In this document: positions 17,596 through 25,833 of the stretch, in pieces
Numbering within the stretch: the stretch's first letter is position 1
Layout of the letters: each line of letters starts with the position of its first letter
Assembly (NCBI GenBank): GCA_050247155.1
Contig: JBFWUS010000024.1
Coordinates: 1 to 64,000 of the forward strand
Origin: Mesorhizobium_G sp050247155
GTDB taxonomy: Bacteria > Pseudomonadota > Alphaproteobacteria > Rhizobiales > Rhizobiaceae
Length of the DNA stretch: 64,000 bases
Direction of reading: 5' to 3'
Position numbers and translations under genes: made by a program
Notes under the pieces: generated by a model
Told to the model about the DNA's origin: nothing
The model's database searches: none
The model's input: only the letters and a program-made list of their open reading frames with translations

Positions 17596-18738
17596 TTATT
17601 CGCCGCGCGAGAGCCGGACAATCGCGCCTGCGGTCTCGTCCGTCAGTAGCCAGATCGAACCGTCCGGCGCGACGTTGACGTCGCGGATACGGCCGAATTC
17701 GCCCTCAAGCATACGCTCTTCCTTGAGGATTTTGCCGCTGTCGTCTCGATCCAACCGCGAGAGCAGGGCGAATTTCAGCGAGCCAACCAGCAGGTCACCT
17801 TTCCATTCCGGAAACATGTCGCCTTGGTAGGCCGCAAGACCAGACGGGGCGATGGACGGGTCCCAGTAGAACAGCGGCTGTTCGTAGCCCGGCGCCTCGG
17901 TGCCGACGCCGATCTTGGCGCCTGAATAGTTGACGCCGTAAGTGATGACTGGCCAGCCATAGTTCTTGCCGGGTTGCGGCCTGTTCACCTCGTCGCCCCC
18001 TTTCGCGCCGTGTTCGACGGTTATCAGGCCGTTAGTGACCGGGTCGAAGGTCGCGCCTTGAACATTGCGGTGGCCTTTCGACCATAGCTCGGGCGCACCC
18101 TTCTTCCCGTCCGCGAAGGGGTTGTCTTTGGGGATCGTGCCGTCGGCATTGATGCGGATCACAGCGCCGGCATGGTCGAACATGTCTTGCGCCCGGTCGC
18201 CCTTGCCGCGGTCGCCGGTGGTGATGAAGAGCGTGCCGTCGGGACGGGGCACGATGCGGGAGCCGAAATGATGGCTCGTGCTCGTCTTTTTCGACATGGC
18301 AAAAATGACTTTTACGTCGTCCAGCCGGCCGCCATTCCCTTCGCGCACCAGCTTTGCCCGCGCCAGTGCGGTTCCGGCACCGCCACTGCCGGGCTCGGAG
18401 AACGTAAAGAATACCGTTCCGGAGGTCGCGAAATCGGGCGCGACGGCAATGTCGAGCAAGCCGCCTTGGCCTCGTGCACGCACTTCGGGGACGCCGGCTA
18501 ACGGCTCCGATAAGCCATCCTTGGTCAAAATCCGGATGCGGCCGGGGCGTTCCGTGACGATCGCTTCGCCATTGGGGAAAAAATCGAGCCCCCACGGGTT
18601 TTCCAGCCCGTCAGCGAGGATTTCGGCATTCAACTTGACCGCCTGGGTGTCAAAGCTCTGCATTTCGGCCCGGCTGGGCAAAGCAAATGCCGCCAGCACG
18701 GCAACAGAAAGAACGATTTTGGAGATTGGCTTTGGCAT
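17596..18738 (-). CDS. PQQ-dependent sugar dehydrogenase (aldose dehydrogenase type)
   Basis: A 380-aa periplasmic six-bladed propeller of the glucose/sorbosone dehydrogenase family. It has a signal peptide (ISKIVLSVAVLAAFALPSRAE). Conserved segments are GLENPWGLDFFPNGEAIVTERPGRIR, GDRGKGDRAQDMFDHAGAVIRINADG, HRNVQGATFDP, EHGAKGGDEVN and GKNYGWPVITYG, which match the soluble aldose dehydrogenases that bind PQQ. The ATG at 18738 is preferred to a GTG 30 nt upstream because the signal peptide then has normal length. No PQQ biosynthesis genes are in this window. Confidence 0.85.
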   Translation of the reverse strand: MPKPISKIVLSVAVLAAFALPSRAEMQSFDTQAVKLNAEILADGLENPWGLDFFPNGEAIVTERPGRIRILTKDGLSEPLAGVPEVRARGQGGLLDIAVAPDFATSGTVFFTFSEPGSGGAGTALARAKLVREGNGGRLDDVKVIFAMSKKTSTSHHFGSRIVPRPDGTLFITTGDRGKGDRAQDMFDHAGAVIRINADGTIPKDNPFADGKKGAPELWSKGHRNVQGATFDPVTNGLITVEHGAKGGDEVNRPQPGKNYGWPVITYGVNYSGAKIGVGTEAPGYEQPLFYWDPSIAPSGLAAYQGDMFPEWKGDLLVGSLKFALLSRLDRDDSGKILKEERMLEGEFGRIRDVNVAPDGSIWLLTDETAGAIVRLSRGE

Positions 18739-18898
18739 TGGCTGCTCTGCTTTCGGTTTCGCTTTCACCCATAACGCCGCATTTGGGCAAAAGATTTCTC
18801 GGCGCTGGTCACGATGGGTTGAACTCGGGTTGAATGCTCTCGTTTCGCGTCATGCTGGCCGGAGAGAAATCTTTTGCGTGAATCTCCGGAATTTGGTG

Positions 18899-18963
18899 CT
18901 ATATAGGGCCGAATAAGGTGAGACGGGTCCGTTAGCCGAAGGCTGCCGGGCCGTTTTCTTTTT
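18899..18963 (+). promoter_or_regulatory. Promoter and terminator-like leader of greA
   Basis: CTATAT at 18899-18904 matches the rhizobial -10 consensus. About 20 nt later a stem ACGG(g)TCCG / CGGGCCGT (18923-18931 with 18947-18954) encloses a second small hairpin (AGCC-GAA-GGCT) and is followed by TTTTCTTTTTG. This has the form of an intrinsic terminator, upstream of the coding region. A further perfect 7-bp hairpin (GTCCGGC at 18966, GCCGGAC at 18984) follows before the greA Shine-Dalgarno. Attenuation is inferred. Confidence 0.5.
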
Positions 18964-19015
18964 GTGTCCGGCCATAGCTTTTTGCCGGACCGGGCATGGA
19001 AGAAAGGATGTCCTG

Positions 19016-19489
19016 ATGAACAAGGTGCCGATGACCGCTGGCGGATTTGCCTCGCTGAAAGAGGAACTGCGCTGGCGTCAGCAAGAGGAGCGTCCGCGCA
19101 TTATCGAGGCGATCGCGGAAGCCCGTTCGCATGGCGACTTGTCCGAAAACGCCGAATATCATTCGGCCAAGGAGGCGCAGAGCCACAATGAAGGCCGGAT
19201 CCATGAGCTGGAAGACCTTGTCGCCCGCGCCGAAGTGATCGATATCAGCAAGCTGGCCGGCGGCACCATCAAGTTTGGCGCGACGGTCGAGCTCGTCGAC
19301 GAAGATACCGAAGAAACCAAGACCTATCAGATCGTCGGCGACCAGGAGGCGGACGTGAAGTCCGGCCGCATTTCGATTTCGTCGCCAATTGCCCGCGCGC
19401 TCATCGGCAAGGCGGTCGGCGACGCGATCGAAGTCAACGCTCCCGGCGGCGCGCGAGGCTATGAGATCGTAAAGGTCCAATTCGTGTAA
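19016..19489 (+). CDS. greA: Transcription elongation factor GreA
   Basis: A 157-aa GreA, which rescues backtracked RNA polymerase by stimulating transcript cleavage. It has the N-terminal coiled coil (residues 12-75) with the acidic tip EARSHGDLSENAEYHSAKEAQ containing the catalytic Asp and Glu, and the C-terminal FKBP-like domain with GARGYEIVKVQFV. Length is normal. The ATG at 19016 has GAAAGGA upstream; an earlier in-frame start at 18962 would run into the leader hairpins. It is the first gene of the LPS-redox cluster. Confidence 0.97.
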   Translation: MNKVPMTAGGFASLKEELRWRQQEERPRIIEAIAEARSHGDLSENAEYHSAKEAQSHNEGRIHELEDLVARAEVIDISKLAGGTIKFGATVELVDEDTEETKTYQIVGDQEADVKSGRISISSPIARALIGKAVGDAIEVNAPGGARGYEIVKVQFV

Positions 19490-19511
19490 TCGACCCTGTT
19501 TGGCGATTGCG

Positions 19512-20600
19512 ATGGATGATCGGGTGCGCTCCAACGCTGCAAGCGTGCCTGATATCTCGCAAATCGAGGTCGTCGCCCCCAATCTGAAATACCGTCTTTC
19601 CGGCGTCACAAGCACGATCATCCAGCTTGTGCCCTTGCAGGCGCGCAAGATCGGCATTGCGGCCTTCGGACCCGGGCTGCCGGACCATATTCCGCACATC
19701 CGATGGAGCCAGCTTCCAGCATTGTTCCGGCGACCTACGGGACGCAGCAAGCGCGTCTGGCATGCCCGGCGCAATATCGAAATGCTGGCAGGGCTGGTTC
19801 TTCGGGGCGTTGGCGCGCCGCTGACACTGATGTTCACCTCGGCCTCGCAACGCCATCATACCTGGTGGACCAAGTTCCTGATCCGGCGCATGGAGGCGGT
19901 GGTCGCGACGAGCCGGCGCACCGCTGCCTATCTCGAAGTTCCGAATACGGTGATTATGCATGGTATCGACACCGACAGGTTTGCGCCGCCGCAAGATCGA
20001 GGCAAGGCTGCAGGCGATCTCGGGTTGGATCCCAAACAGCTCTATGTCGGCTGTTTTGGCCGCGTTCGACGCCAGAAGGGCACGGACGTCTTCATCGATT
20101 GCATGATCAAACTGTTGCCGGAGTTTCCGCGCTGGTCGGCAATCGTGGCGGGACGTGCGACGGCGCAGCATGAGGCCTTTGAGAAAGAACTGAAGGCCAA
20201 AGTCGCCGCGGCCGGCTTGAGCGAGCGCATCCTGTTCGTCGGTGAACACAAGGATATCGATCGATGGTACAAGGCATTGACCTTGTTCATCGCGCCGCAA
20301 CGCTGGGAAGGTTTTGGGCTGACGCCGCTCGAGGCAATGGCGACAGGCGTGCCGGTGATCGCCACGACGGTCGGCGCGTTCCCGGAACTGGTCGTGGAGG
20401 GCGAAACGGGCAAGTTGATCGAGCCCGGCGATGTCGAGAACATGGCTGAGGCTGTCCGAACTTACCTGGCCGACGAGCAACTTTGCCAGTCGCAGGCCGA
20501 AGCCGGGCTGGAGCATGTGCGGCGCGACTTCTCGCTGGGCAGAGAGGCAGATGCGCTGATCGAGATTTACCGGCGTTTGCTCGATAAGAGCCGCTCATGA
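19512..20600 (+). CDS. lpcC: Glycosyltransferase family 4, LPS core mannosyltransferase-like (LpcC/LpsB)
   Basis: A 362-aa GT-B fold transferase. Start IEVVAPNLKYRLSGVTSTIIQLVPLQ and the segment VWHARRNIEMLAGLVLR match the rhizobial LPS core mannosyltransferases (LpcC of R. leguminosarum, LpsB of S. meliloti). The donor-site motif is FIAPQRWEGFGLTPLEAMATGVPVIATTVGAFPELV (E-x7-E type). It directly follows greA, the same order as in S. meliloti. ATG at 19512 is chosen over an upstream TTG. It overlaps the next gene by 4 nt. The exact sugar is inferred. Confidence 0.82.
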   Translation: MDDRVRSNAASVPDISQIEVVAPNLKYRLSGVTSTIIQLVPLQARKIGIAAFGPGLPDHIPHIRWSQLPALFRRPTGRSKRVWHARRNIEMLAGLVLRGVGAPLTLMFTSASQRHHTWWTKFLIRRMEAVVATSRRTAAYLEVPNTVIMHGIDTDRFAPPQDRGKAAGDLGLDPKQLYVGCFGRVRRQKGTDVFIDCMIKLLPEFPRWSAIVAGRATAQHEAFEKELKAKVAAAGLSERILFVGEHKDIDRWYKALTLFIAPQRWEGFGLTPLEAMATGVPVIATTVGAFPELVVEGETGKLIEPGDVENMAEAVRTYLADEQLCQSQAEAGLEHVRRDFSLGREADALIEIYRRLLDKSRS

Positions 20601-21451
20601 CCGCGGGAGTGGGCAATGTCACGGTCGTGACCATTTCCTACAACAGCGGCGCTGTGTTGCGGGCGCTGCTTGGTAGTGTCCCGGCCGGCGCGCCAACAAT
20701 CGTGGTCGACAACGCCAGTACCGACGATACGCCTGCGGTCGCGCGGACGGCAGGCGCTGAACTGGTAGCGATGCCATCCAATCAAGGGTTTGGCCGGGCG
20801 TGCAATGCTGGTGCAAAACGCGCCAAAACGCCGTTTCTGTTCTTCGTCAATCCGGATGCCCTGCTGGAACCAGGATGCATCGAAGCGTTGCTGGATGCGG
20901 CTGAACGCTGGCCGAAAGCGGCCGCGTTCAATCCGCGCATCGAAAATCCGTCCGGCCGAGTGGAATTCAAGTGGCGGTCAGTGCTGCTACCGCGCAGCGC
21001 CTGGATCGAGCGAGGGGCGCCAGATGCCGAGACAGAAGTGCCGGCTCTGGTAGGCGGCGCTTTTTTCTGCAGGCGCGAGGCATTCGAGCAGGTGGGCGGC
21101 TTTGACCCAGCCATCTTCCTCTATCACGAGGACGACGATCTCTCGATCAGGATGCGCCAGAAGTATGGGCCGTTGGTATTTGTGCCTGCCGCGCGCGCGC
21201 GCCATGAGGCGGGGCATTCGTCGGGGCGCTCCCCAGACGTGGCGCGGTTCAAGGGCTTTCATATGGTTCGCTCACGCGTCTATGCGCTGGCGAAGCACCG
21301 CCGGCCGCTGCCGTGGCTTCGGACATTCGCGGCAGCGCTTGGCGGGCTCGTCGCGCCGCACAATCTGTTCTCGGCCCGACGCCGAGCGAAATATCTAGGG
21401 CAGGTGACTGGCGCCTGGTCTGCGTTGAGGGATGGCGGGGTCTTTTCATGA
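20597..21451 (+). CDS. Glycosyltransferase family 2
   Basis: A 284-aa GT-A fold transferase with the family 2 pattern: VTISYNSGAVLRALLGSV, VVDNASTDDTP (donor-binding Asp), FFVNPDALLEPG (DxD-like), and the C-terminal GGAFFCRREAFEQVGGFDPAIFLYHEDDDLSIRMR. Both neighbours overlap it by ATGA (4 nt), so the three genes form a coupled operon for LPS or another surface glycan. It occupies the place of lpsE/lpsD in the S. meliloti cluster; the acceptor is not known. Confidence 0.87.
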   Translation: MTAGVGNVTVVTISYNSGAVLRALLGSVPAGAPTIVVDNASTDDTPAVARTAGAELVAMPSNQGFGRACNAGAKRAKTPFLFFVNPDALLEPGCIEALLDAAERWPKAAAFNPRIENPSGRVEFKWRSVLLPRSAWIERGAPDAETEVPALVGGAFFCRREAFEQVGGFDPAIFLYHEDDDLSIRMRQKYGPLVFVPAARARHEAGHSSGRSPDVARFKGFHMVRSRVYALAKHRRPLPWLRTFAAALGGLVAPHNLFSARRRAKYLGQVTGAWSALRDGGVFS

Positions 21452-22197
21452 ACCGCAATGCCTTTCGCGATTTCCTGCGGCGCAGACGTGTTGCACGGCA
21501 TTTCGCGAAGAACGGCGGCGTTTTCGATTTTCACGGCGTGACGGTTCGCCTTCCAGAAGGTGTGGACGTGGCGGCGGCGAATGCGCTCATTCGTGGAAAA
21601 TATGAGCACGAGGAAGCAACGCTCATCACCAGGCATTTGCCTGACCATTTGCCCATTATCGAGCTAGGCGGTTCGCTGGGTGTGGTATCGGCGCTGGTCC
21701 GATCCAAGTTGAAGCCAGACACACGGCACCTGATTGTCGAAGCAAACCCACGGCTTATCGAGATCTGCGAAGCCAACGCCGCGGCCGGACGCGCCGGCAC
21801 GGAAATCATCCACGGCGCTGTGTATTATGACGGACCGGTCGCCCGTTTTGGTATTGCCAATGAGGTGCATGCCAGCGCGATCGGGCAGAGCGGTTCGGCC
21901 GAGATGATCGAAGTGCCGGCAGTTACACTTTCCCAGCTTTTCCAGCGGCTTGGATCACCGCCGCGCTTCGTGCTGGTGTCCGACGTGGAAGGGGCGGAAT
22001 ACGATCTGTTTGCGCAGGAGGCCGAGACCCTTCGCCATGTCGAATTGGCGATCGTCGAGCTGCACCCAAGAAACTATGCCGCGCTGGGGTGGAATGAGGC
22101 CGAGCTTATAAGGAACGCGGCGTCAGTCGGCTTGCAGGTCGCGGAGCGCCTGAGTGATGTCGTCCTGCTGCGGCGCGATTGGAGCATCGGGCAATAA
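21448..22197 (+). CDS. FkbM-family methyltransferase
   Basis: A 249-aa SAM methyltransferase of the FkbM type, likely O-methylating a sugar of the surface glycan made by the preceding transferases. The SAM motif is PIIELGGSLGVVSALV. FVLVSDVEGAEYDLFAQEAETL is the family's D-x-E-G-x-E core. Start ATG 21448 overlaps the stop of the GT2 gene. Oddly, its last five codons and stop lie within the left arm of a 47-bp perfect inverted repeat, so the C-terminus is partly set by that repeat. Confidence 0.83.
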   Translation: MNRNAFRDFLRRRRVARHFAKNGGVFDFHGVTVRLPEGVDVAAANALIRGKYEHEEATLITRHLPDHLPIIELGGSLGVVSALVRSKLKPDTRHLIVEANPRLIEICEANAAAGRAGTEIIHGAVYYDGPVARFGIANEVHASAIGQSGSAEMIEVPAVTLSQLFQRLGSPPRFVLVSDVEGAEYDLFAQEAETLRHVELAIVELHPRNYAALGWNEAELIRNAASVGLQVAERLSDVVLLRRDWSIGQ

Positions 22198-22342
22198 TCC
22201 TAGTCCATTCTGCCGGTGATGGTTTGGGACAAGATCGAGGGCTTCGGCGAAGGTCGGACTGGTTGTCCGGCCGAGACGGAGGCCGATGGAATTGGCCCAA
22301 ACCATCACCGGCAGAATGGACTAGGATTATTGCCCGATGCTC
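22182..22342. repeat. Foldback element with 47-bp perfect inverted arms
   Basis: 22182-22228 is the exact reverse complement of 22296-22342, with a 67-bp spacer. The sequence is unlike the GC-rich family elsewhere in the window (its arms include AATAATCCTAGTCC). It fills the gap between the convergent FkbM and lrp genes, taking in the end of FkbM and stopping 4 nt from the lrp stop. RNA from either strand would fold into a very long hairpin. I see no target duplication. Confidence 0.9.
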
Positions 22343-22346
22343 TACC

Positions 22347-22820
22347 TTACAGCGCGACCAGCCCCTCATCCTTGACCTGGCGGATGGTCAATGCGGTGCG
22401 CACCGTGTTCACATTGGGAGTCGAGGTCAGCTTTTCGATCACGAAAGCCTGAAACGTGGCCAGATCGGGCGCTACGCAGTGCAGCATGAAGTCGGATTCG
22501 CCGGACACCATCCAGGCTTCGCGGACGATCGGCCAGCCATGGGCCAGGTCGGCAAAAGCCTTCAATTCTGTCTCGGAATGGCGATGCAGGCCGATCAGGC
22601 AGAAAGCGACGACATCCATGCCGAGAGTGGGGGCGTTCAAAAGCGCGCGATAGCCGCGGATGATGCCGGCCTCCTCGAGTTTCTTGACCCGGCGCAGGCA
22701 GGGCGGGGCAGAGATGCCGACCCGGCTCGACAATTCGACATTGGTCATGCGGCCGTCGGCCTGCAGCTCTTTGAGGATTTTCCAGTCGATTGCGTCGAGG
22801 TCGGCCGCTTTCAATGCCAT
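22347..22820 (-). CDS. lrp: Lrp/AsnC-family transcriptional regulator
   Basis: A 157-aa Lrp-type regulator with an N-terminal HTH (LDAIDWKILKELQADGRMTNVELSSRVGISAPPCLRRVKKLEEAGII) and a C-terminal RAM domain (VVAFCLIGLHRH...AWMVSGESDFMLHCVAPDLATFQAFV) that senses amino acids. ATG 22820 gives the usual length; a longer frame lacks similarity. It is divergent from trxB, as in S. meliloti. Confidence 0.92.
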   Translation of the reverse strand: MALKAADLDAIDWKILKELQADGRMTNVELSSRVGISAPPCLRRVKKLEEAGIIRGYRALLNAPTLGMDVVAFCLIGLHRHSETELKAFADLAHGWPIVREAWMVSGESDFMLHCVAPDLATFQAFVIEKLTSTPNVNTVRTALTIRQVKDEGLVAL

Positions 22821-23064
22821 ATTCCAAAACTCCGGCCACTCGCGAAAGAATCTTGCGCCACGGTCTAGAGCAAGGACAAGGGTTTGGGGAAGCCCATTTC
22901 GTGAGTGATCGCGCCGTTGCGTCAAAAAGGGACGATTCGAAAAGGATTCGGGGGAGGATGCCCGGGTAGCCTTGCATGAAGGGTAGGGCAAACCCTAAAT
23001 TGGTGGCGACCAGCGGCGCGGAGACGGCTCCTCGCCGCCTATTTCGTGTTTGAGGCCGGCTTTC

Positions 23065-24039
23065 ATGACGACGAAACATGCTCCCGTGCTTATTATCGGC
23101 TCCGGGCCGGCCGGTTACACTGCCGCGATCTACGCCGCACGCGCGATGCTGAAACCGGTTCTGGTGGCCGGTCTGGAGCAGGGCGGCCAGCTCATGATCA
23201 CCACCGACGTCGAGAACTATCCGGGCTTCGCCGAGCCGATCCAGGGGCCATGGCTCATGGAGCAGATGCTCAAGCAGGCTGAACATGTCGGCACCGAGAT
23301 CATAAACGATCTGATTACGAGCGTCGATCTTGACGCGCGGCCGTTTCGTGCCAAGGGCGATTCCGGCGCCGAATACACGGCAGACGCGCTGATCATCGCG
23401 ACCGGCGCCAAGGCGAAATGGCTCGGCATTCCCAGCGAGGAAATCTACAAAGGGTTCGGCGTGTCGGCCTGCGCGACCTGCGACGGCTTTTTCTATCGTG
23501 GCAAGGATGTTGCCGTGGTCGGCGGTGGCAACTCGGCAGTCGAAGAGGCGCTCTATCTCTCCAACCTCGCCAAATCGGTGACCGTCATCCACCGCCGTAA
23601 CAGTTTTCGATCCGAGCGCATCTTGCAGGAACGGTTGTTCGCCAAGTCGAATGTGAAGGTGATCTGGGACACGGTCGTCGATGAGATCACGGGCAATCCC
23701 GGCAAGGCGCCGCTGCCGCCATCGGCGACCGGCCTGAAGCTGAAGAACGTCGTTACCGGCGTCGAAACCAACCTGCCGATCGACGGCGTCTTCGTTGCCA
23801 TTGGCCACGCGCCGGCGGTCGAGCTGTTCGTCGGCAAGCTGAAGCAGAAGCCGAACGGCTATCTGTGGACCGAGCCGAATTCGACGAGGACCAATGTGCC
23901 GGGCGTCTTCGCGGCCGGCGATGTGACCGACGACATTTATCGCCAGGCTGTGACCGCGGCAGGGCTCGGCTGCATGGCGGCGCTCGAAACCGAGAAGTAT
24001 TTGGCAGGAGTGGAAGTGCATCGCGAAGCCGCGGAATAG
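23065..24039 (+). CDS. trxB: Thioredoxin-disulfide reductase TrxB
   Basis: A 324-aa NADPH-dependent flavoprotein reducing thioredoxin. It has the FAD site IIGSGPAGYTAAIYAARA, GGQLMITTDVENYPGF, the redox-active CATCDG disulfide (around residue 143), the NADPH site VVGGGNSAVEEALYLSNLA and the C-terminal FAD segment GVFAAGDVTDDIYRQAVTAAGLGC. ATG 23065 has GAGG 9 nt upstream. It lies 55 nt upstream of lsrB in the same direction. Confidence 0.96.
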   Translation: MTTKHAPVLIIGSGPAGYTAAIYAARAMLKPVLVAGLEQGGQLMITTDVENYPGFAEPIQGPWLMEQMLKQAEHVGTEIINDLITSVDLDARPFRAKGDSGAEYTADALIIATGAKAKWLGIPSEEIYKGFGVSACATCDGFFYRGKDVAVVGGGNSAVEEALYLSNLAKSVTVIHRRNSFRSERILQERLFAKSNVKVIWDTVVDEITGNPGKAPLPPSATGLKLKNVVTGVETNLPIDGVFVAIGHAPAVELFVGKLKQKPNGYLWTEPNSTRTNVPGVFAAGDVTDDIYRQAVTAAGLGCMAALETEKYLAGVEVHREAAE

Positions 24040-24094
24040 TCGCGGCTCGCTCAATCAAACGGCCCGCTAGAGGCCGGATATGAGGGGTTATAGT

Positions 24095-24991
24095 ATGGCA
24101 CTCGACTGGGATAAGCTGCGCGTGTTCCACGCGGCAGCCGAAGCGGGATCGTTTACACATGCCGCCGAGACGCTGAAGCTGTCGCAGTCGGCGATCTCGC
24201 GGCAGGTCAGCGCACTGGAACACGATGTCGGCGTCCCGTTGTTCAACCGGCATGCGCGCGGGCTTGTGCTCACCGAACAGGGTGAGATGCTGTTTCGCAC
24301 CGCGCATGACGTGCTGGTGAAGCTCGAAACGATCAAATCGCGGCTGACCGAGACCAAGGAGACGCCGTCCGGCGTATTGCGCGTGACGACGACTGTCGGC
24401 CTCGGCTCGGGCTGGCTGACGGATCGGATTCCGGAATTCCTGGATCTCTATCCGGAGATCCAGCTTCAGCTCATCCTGGCAAATGAAGAGCTCGATCTCA
24501 CGATGCGGCAGGCGGATTGCGCGATCCGGTTGCGGCAGCCGCAGCAGCCCGACCTGATTCAGCGGCGGCTCTTCACCGTGCATTTCCATCTCTACGCCTC
24601 TGCCGCCTATGTGAACAAATTCGGCAAACCGGCCTCGGTCGCGGACCTGAAGAACCATCGGGTAGTGACGTTCGGTCTACCCGTGCCGGCTCATCTGTCG
24701 GAGCTGAACTGGCTCGAAACGGTCGGCGATTTCGATACCGGCCGCCGCGTGTCGACGCTGCAGATCAACGACATCCTGTCGATCAAGCGGGCTGTGCAGG
24801 CGGGAGCGGGCATTGCCATGCTGCCCGACTACGTGATCCAGAAGGACAGCGGTCTGGTGCAGCTTCTGCCGGAGACAGAAGTGCCGTCGTTCGACACCTA
24901 TTTCGCCTATCCGGAAGCGATGAAGAACCAGGCCAAGCTGCACGTGTTTCGCGATTTCATCATCGGCAAGGCGCGCAACTGGTCCTATTGA
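24095..24991 (+). CDS. lsrB: LysR-family regulator LsrB
   Basis: A 298-aa LysR regulator. N-terminal HTH is MALDWDKLRVFHAAAEAGSFTHAAETLKLSQSAISRQVSALE. The effector domain has LRVTTTVGLGSGWLTDRIPEFL, LRQPQQPDLIQRRLFTVHFHLYAS and AVQAGAGIAMLPDYV. The sequence and its place right after trxB match LsrB of S. meliloti, which links oxidative stress, LPS genes and symbiosis. Start ATG 24095 follows GAGGGG. Its stop overlaps the end of the convergent methyltransferase-like gene by 7 bp. Confidence 0.87.
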   Translation: MALDWDKLRVFHAAAEAGSFTHAAETLKLSQSAISRQVSALEHDVGVPLFNRHARGLVLTEQGEMLFRTAHDVLVKLETIKSRLTETKETPSGVLRVTTTVGLGSGWLTDRIPEFLDLYPEIQLQLILANEELDLTMRQADCAIRLRQPQQPDLIQRRLFTVHFHLYASAAYVNKFGKPASVADLKNHRVVTFGLPVPAHLSELNWLETVGDFDTGRRVSTLQINDILSIKRAVQAGAGIAMLPDYVIQKDSGLVQLLPETEVPSFDTYFAYPEAMKNQAKLHVFRDFIIGKARNWSY

Positions 24992-25485
24992 CCTTGCCAA
25001 GGGGTAAATCTCGGCCACCAGCCAGGAACTGCGGCGCGATAGTGCTCGTAGGATGCGCCGTGCGTATCGCTGAGCTTCGGCTCTTCATAAAAGCGCGTGA
25101 AGCTGACCACCGCGGCGGCGATGATAAGGCCGTAGATCAGCACCGCTGACGAGCCAAAAAGCAACGCCTGGGCAAAGATGATGGTCAGGACGGCGACATA
25201 CATAGGGTTGCGCACGAAGCGATACGGCCCGCTGACGACCAGGTTTTCTGTCGGAGCGATCGGAGCTGGCGTGCCTCGGCCTTTAAGCGCGAAATGGGCG
25301 AAGCTGTAGAGAAGGATGGCGATTGCGCAGGCGATGACAACGATGCAGGTGACAGCGAGAAACGGGCTGTTGGGCAGCCTGTCGGCATAGCCTCCCGTCA
25401 ACAGCCAGGGCAGCACGCCGGCAACCGTTCCGGGAACAACGAGGAAGAATATCGCGCTTCCAGCGACTGCCGAACCGATGCGCAT
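24985..25485 (-). CDS. Isoprenylcysteine carboxyl methyltransferase-like membrane protein
   Basis: A 166-aa integral membrane protein with four to five helices and the ICMT/PEMT-type signature: ENLVVSGPYRFVRNPMYVAVLTIIFAQALLFGS, then FYEEPKLSDTHGASYEHYRAAVPGWWPRF. The RNPMY and EEP.L motifs form the SAM-binding site in this superfamily. Bacterial members methylate unknown small molecules or lipids. Confidence 0.82.
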   Translation of the reverse strand: MRIGSAVAGSAIFFLVVPGTVAGVLPWLLTGGYADRLPNSPFLAVTCIVVIACAIAILLYSFAHFALKGRGTPAPIAPTENLVVSGPYRFVRNPMYVAVLTIIFAQALLFGSSAVLIYGLIIAAAVVSFTRFYEEPKLSDTHGASYEHYRAAVPGWWPRFTPWQGQ

Positions 25486-25680
25486 GATGGTGTTTCCGCT
25501 TGCCTACAGCAATTCAGTAAAGCCTAAATCACAGCCGCAATACGTGCAAAGCCTGCCTGAAATAGCGGCTGTGCAATGATCAATTTCGGGCACTGTGCCT
25601 ATTATCTGGCCCTACTGCCGAAAGTACAAGCTTGGGCCACAGCCAGAATCTTTTTGCATGTGTGCGATGCAAAAAGGTTG

Positions 25681-25833
25681 CTTGTTTCGAAGGCAATCGA
25701 AGCTCATATTATGACCATCTCCTGAGCGCGTTCCTCCTCCCATTAGCGCTCGGTGAGTGTTCCCCTCTGGAGGTTCAGCCTTAACGGGCACTTCCAACAA
25801 ACTCAGCCGGGTCGATTTCGATCCGGCTTTTTT
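25681..25833 (+). ncRNA. Probable CCUCCUCCC-motif small RNA with promoter and terminator
   Basis: CCTCCTCCC (25733-25741) sits in the loop of a hairpin closed by GAGCGC (25724-25729) and GCGCTC (25746-25751). A strong intrinsic terminator follows: AGCCGGGTCG / CGATCCGGCT (25805-25828, one G-U pair, 4-nt loop) and TTTTTT. Upstream, CTTGTTT (25681) and CATATT (25705) are 17 bp apart and resemble an RpoH or housekeeping promoter, giving an RNA of about 115 nt. This matches the orphan CCUCCUCCC (cuckoo) sRNAs known in alphaproteobacteria, which expose an anti-Shine-Dalgarno loop. There is no coding frame. Confidence 0.72.

Noticed and set aside
22179..22868. A 229-aa plus-strand frame through the 47-bp foldback
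   Set aside because: It is the shadow of lrp on the other strand joined to the repeat.
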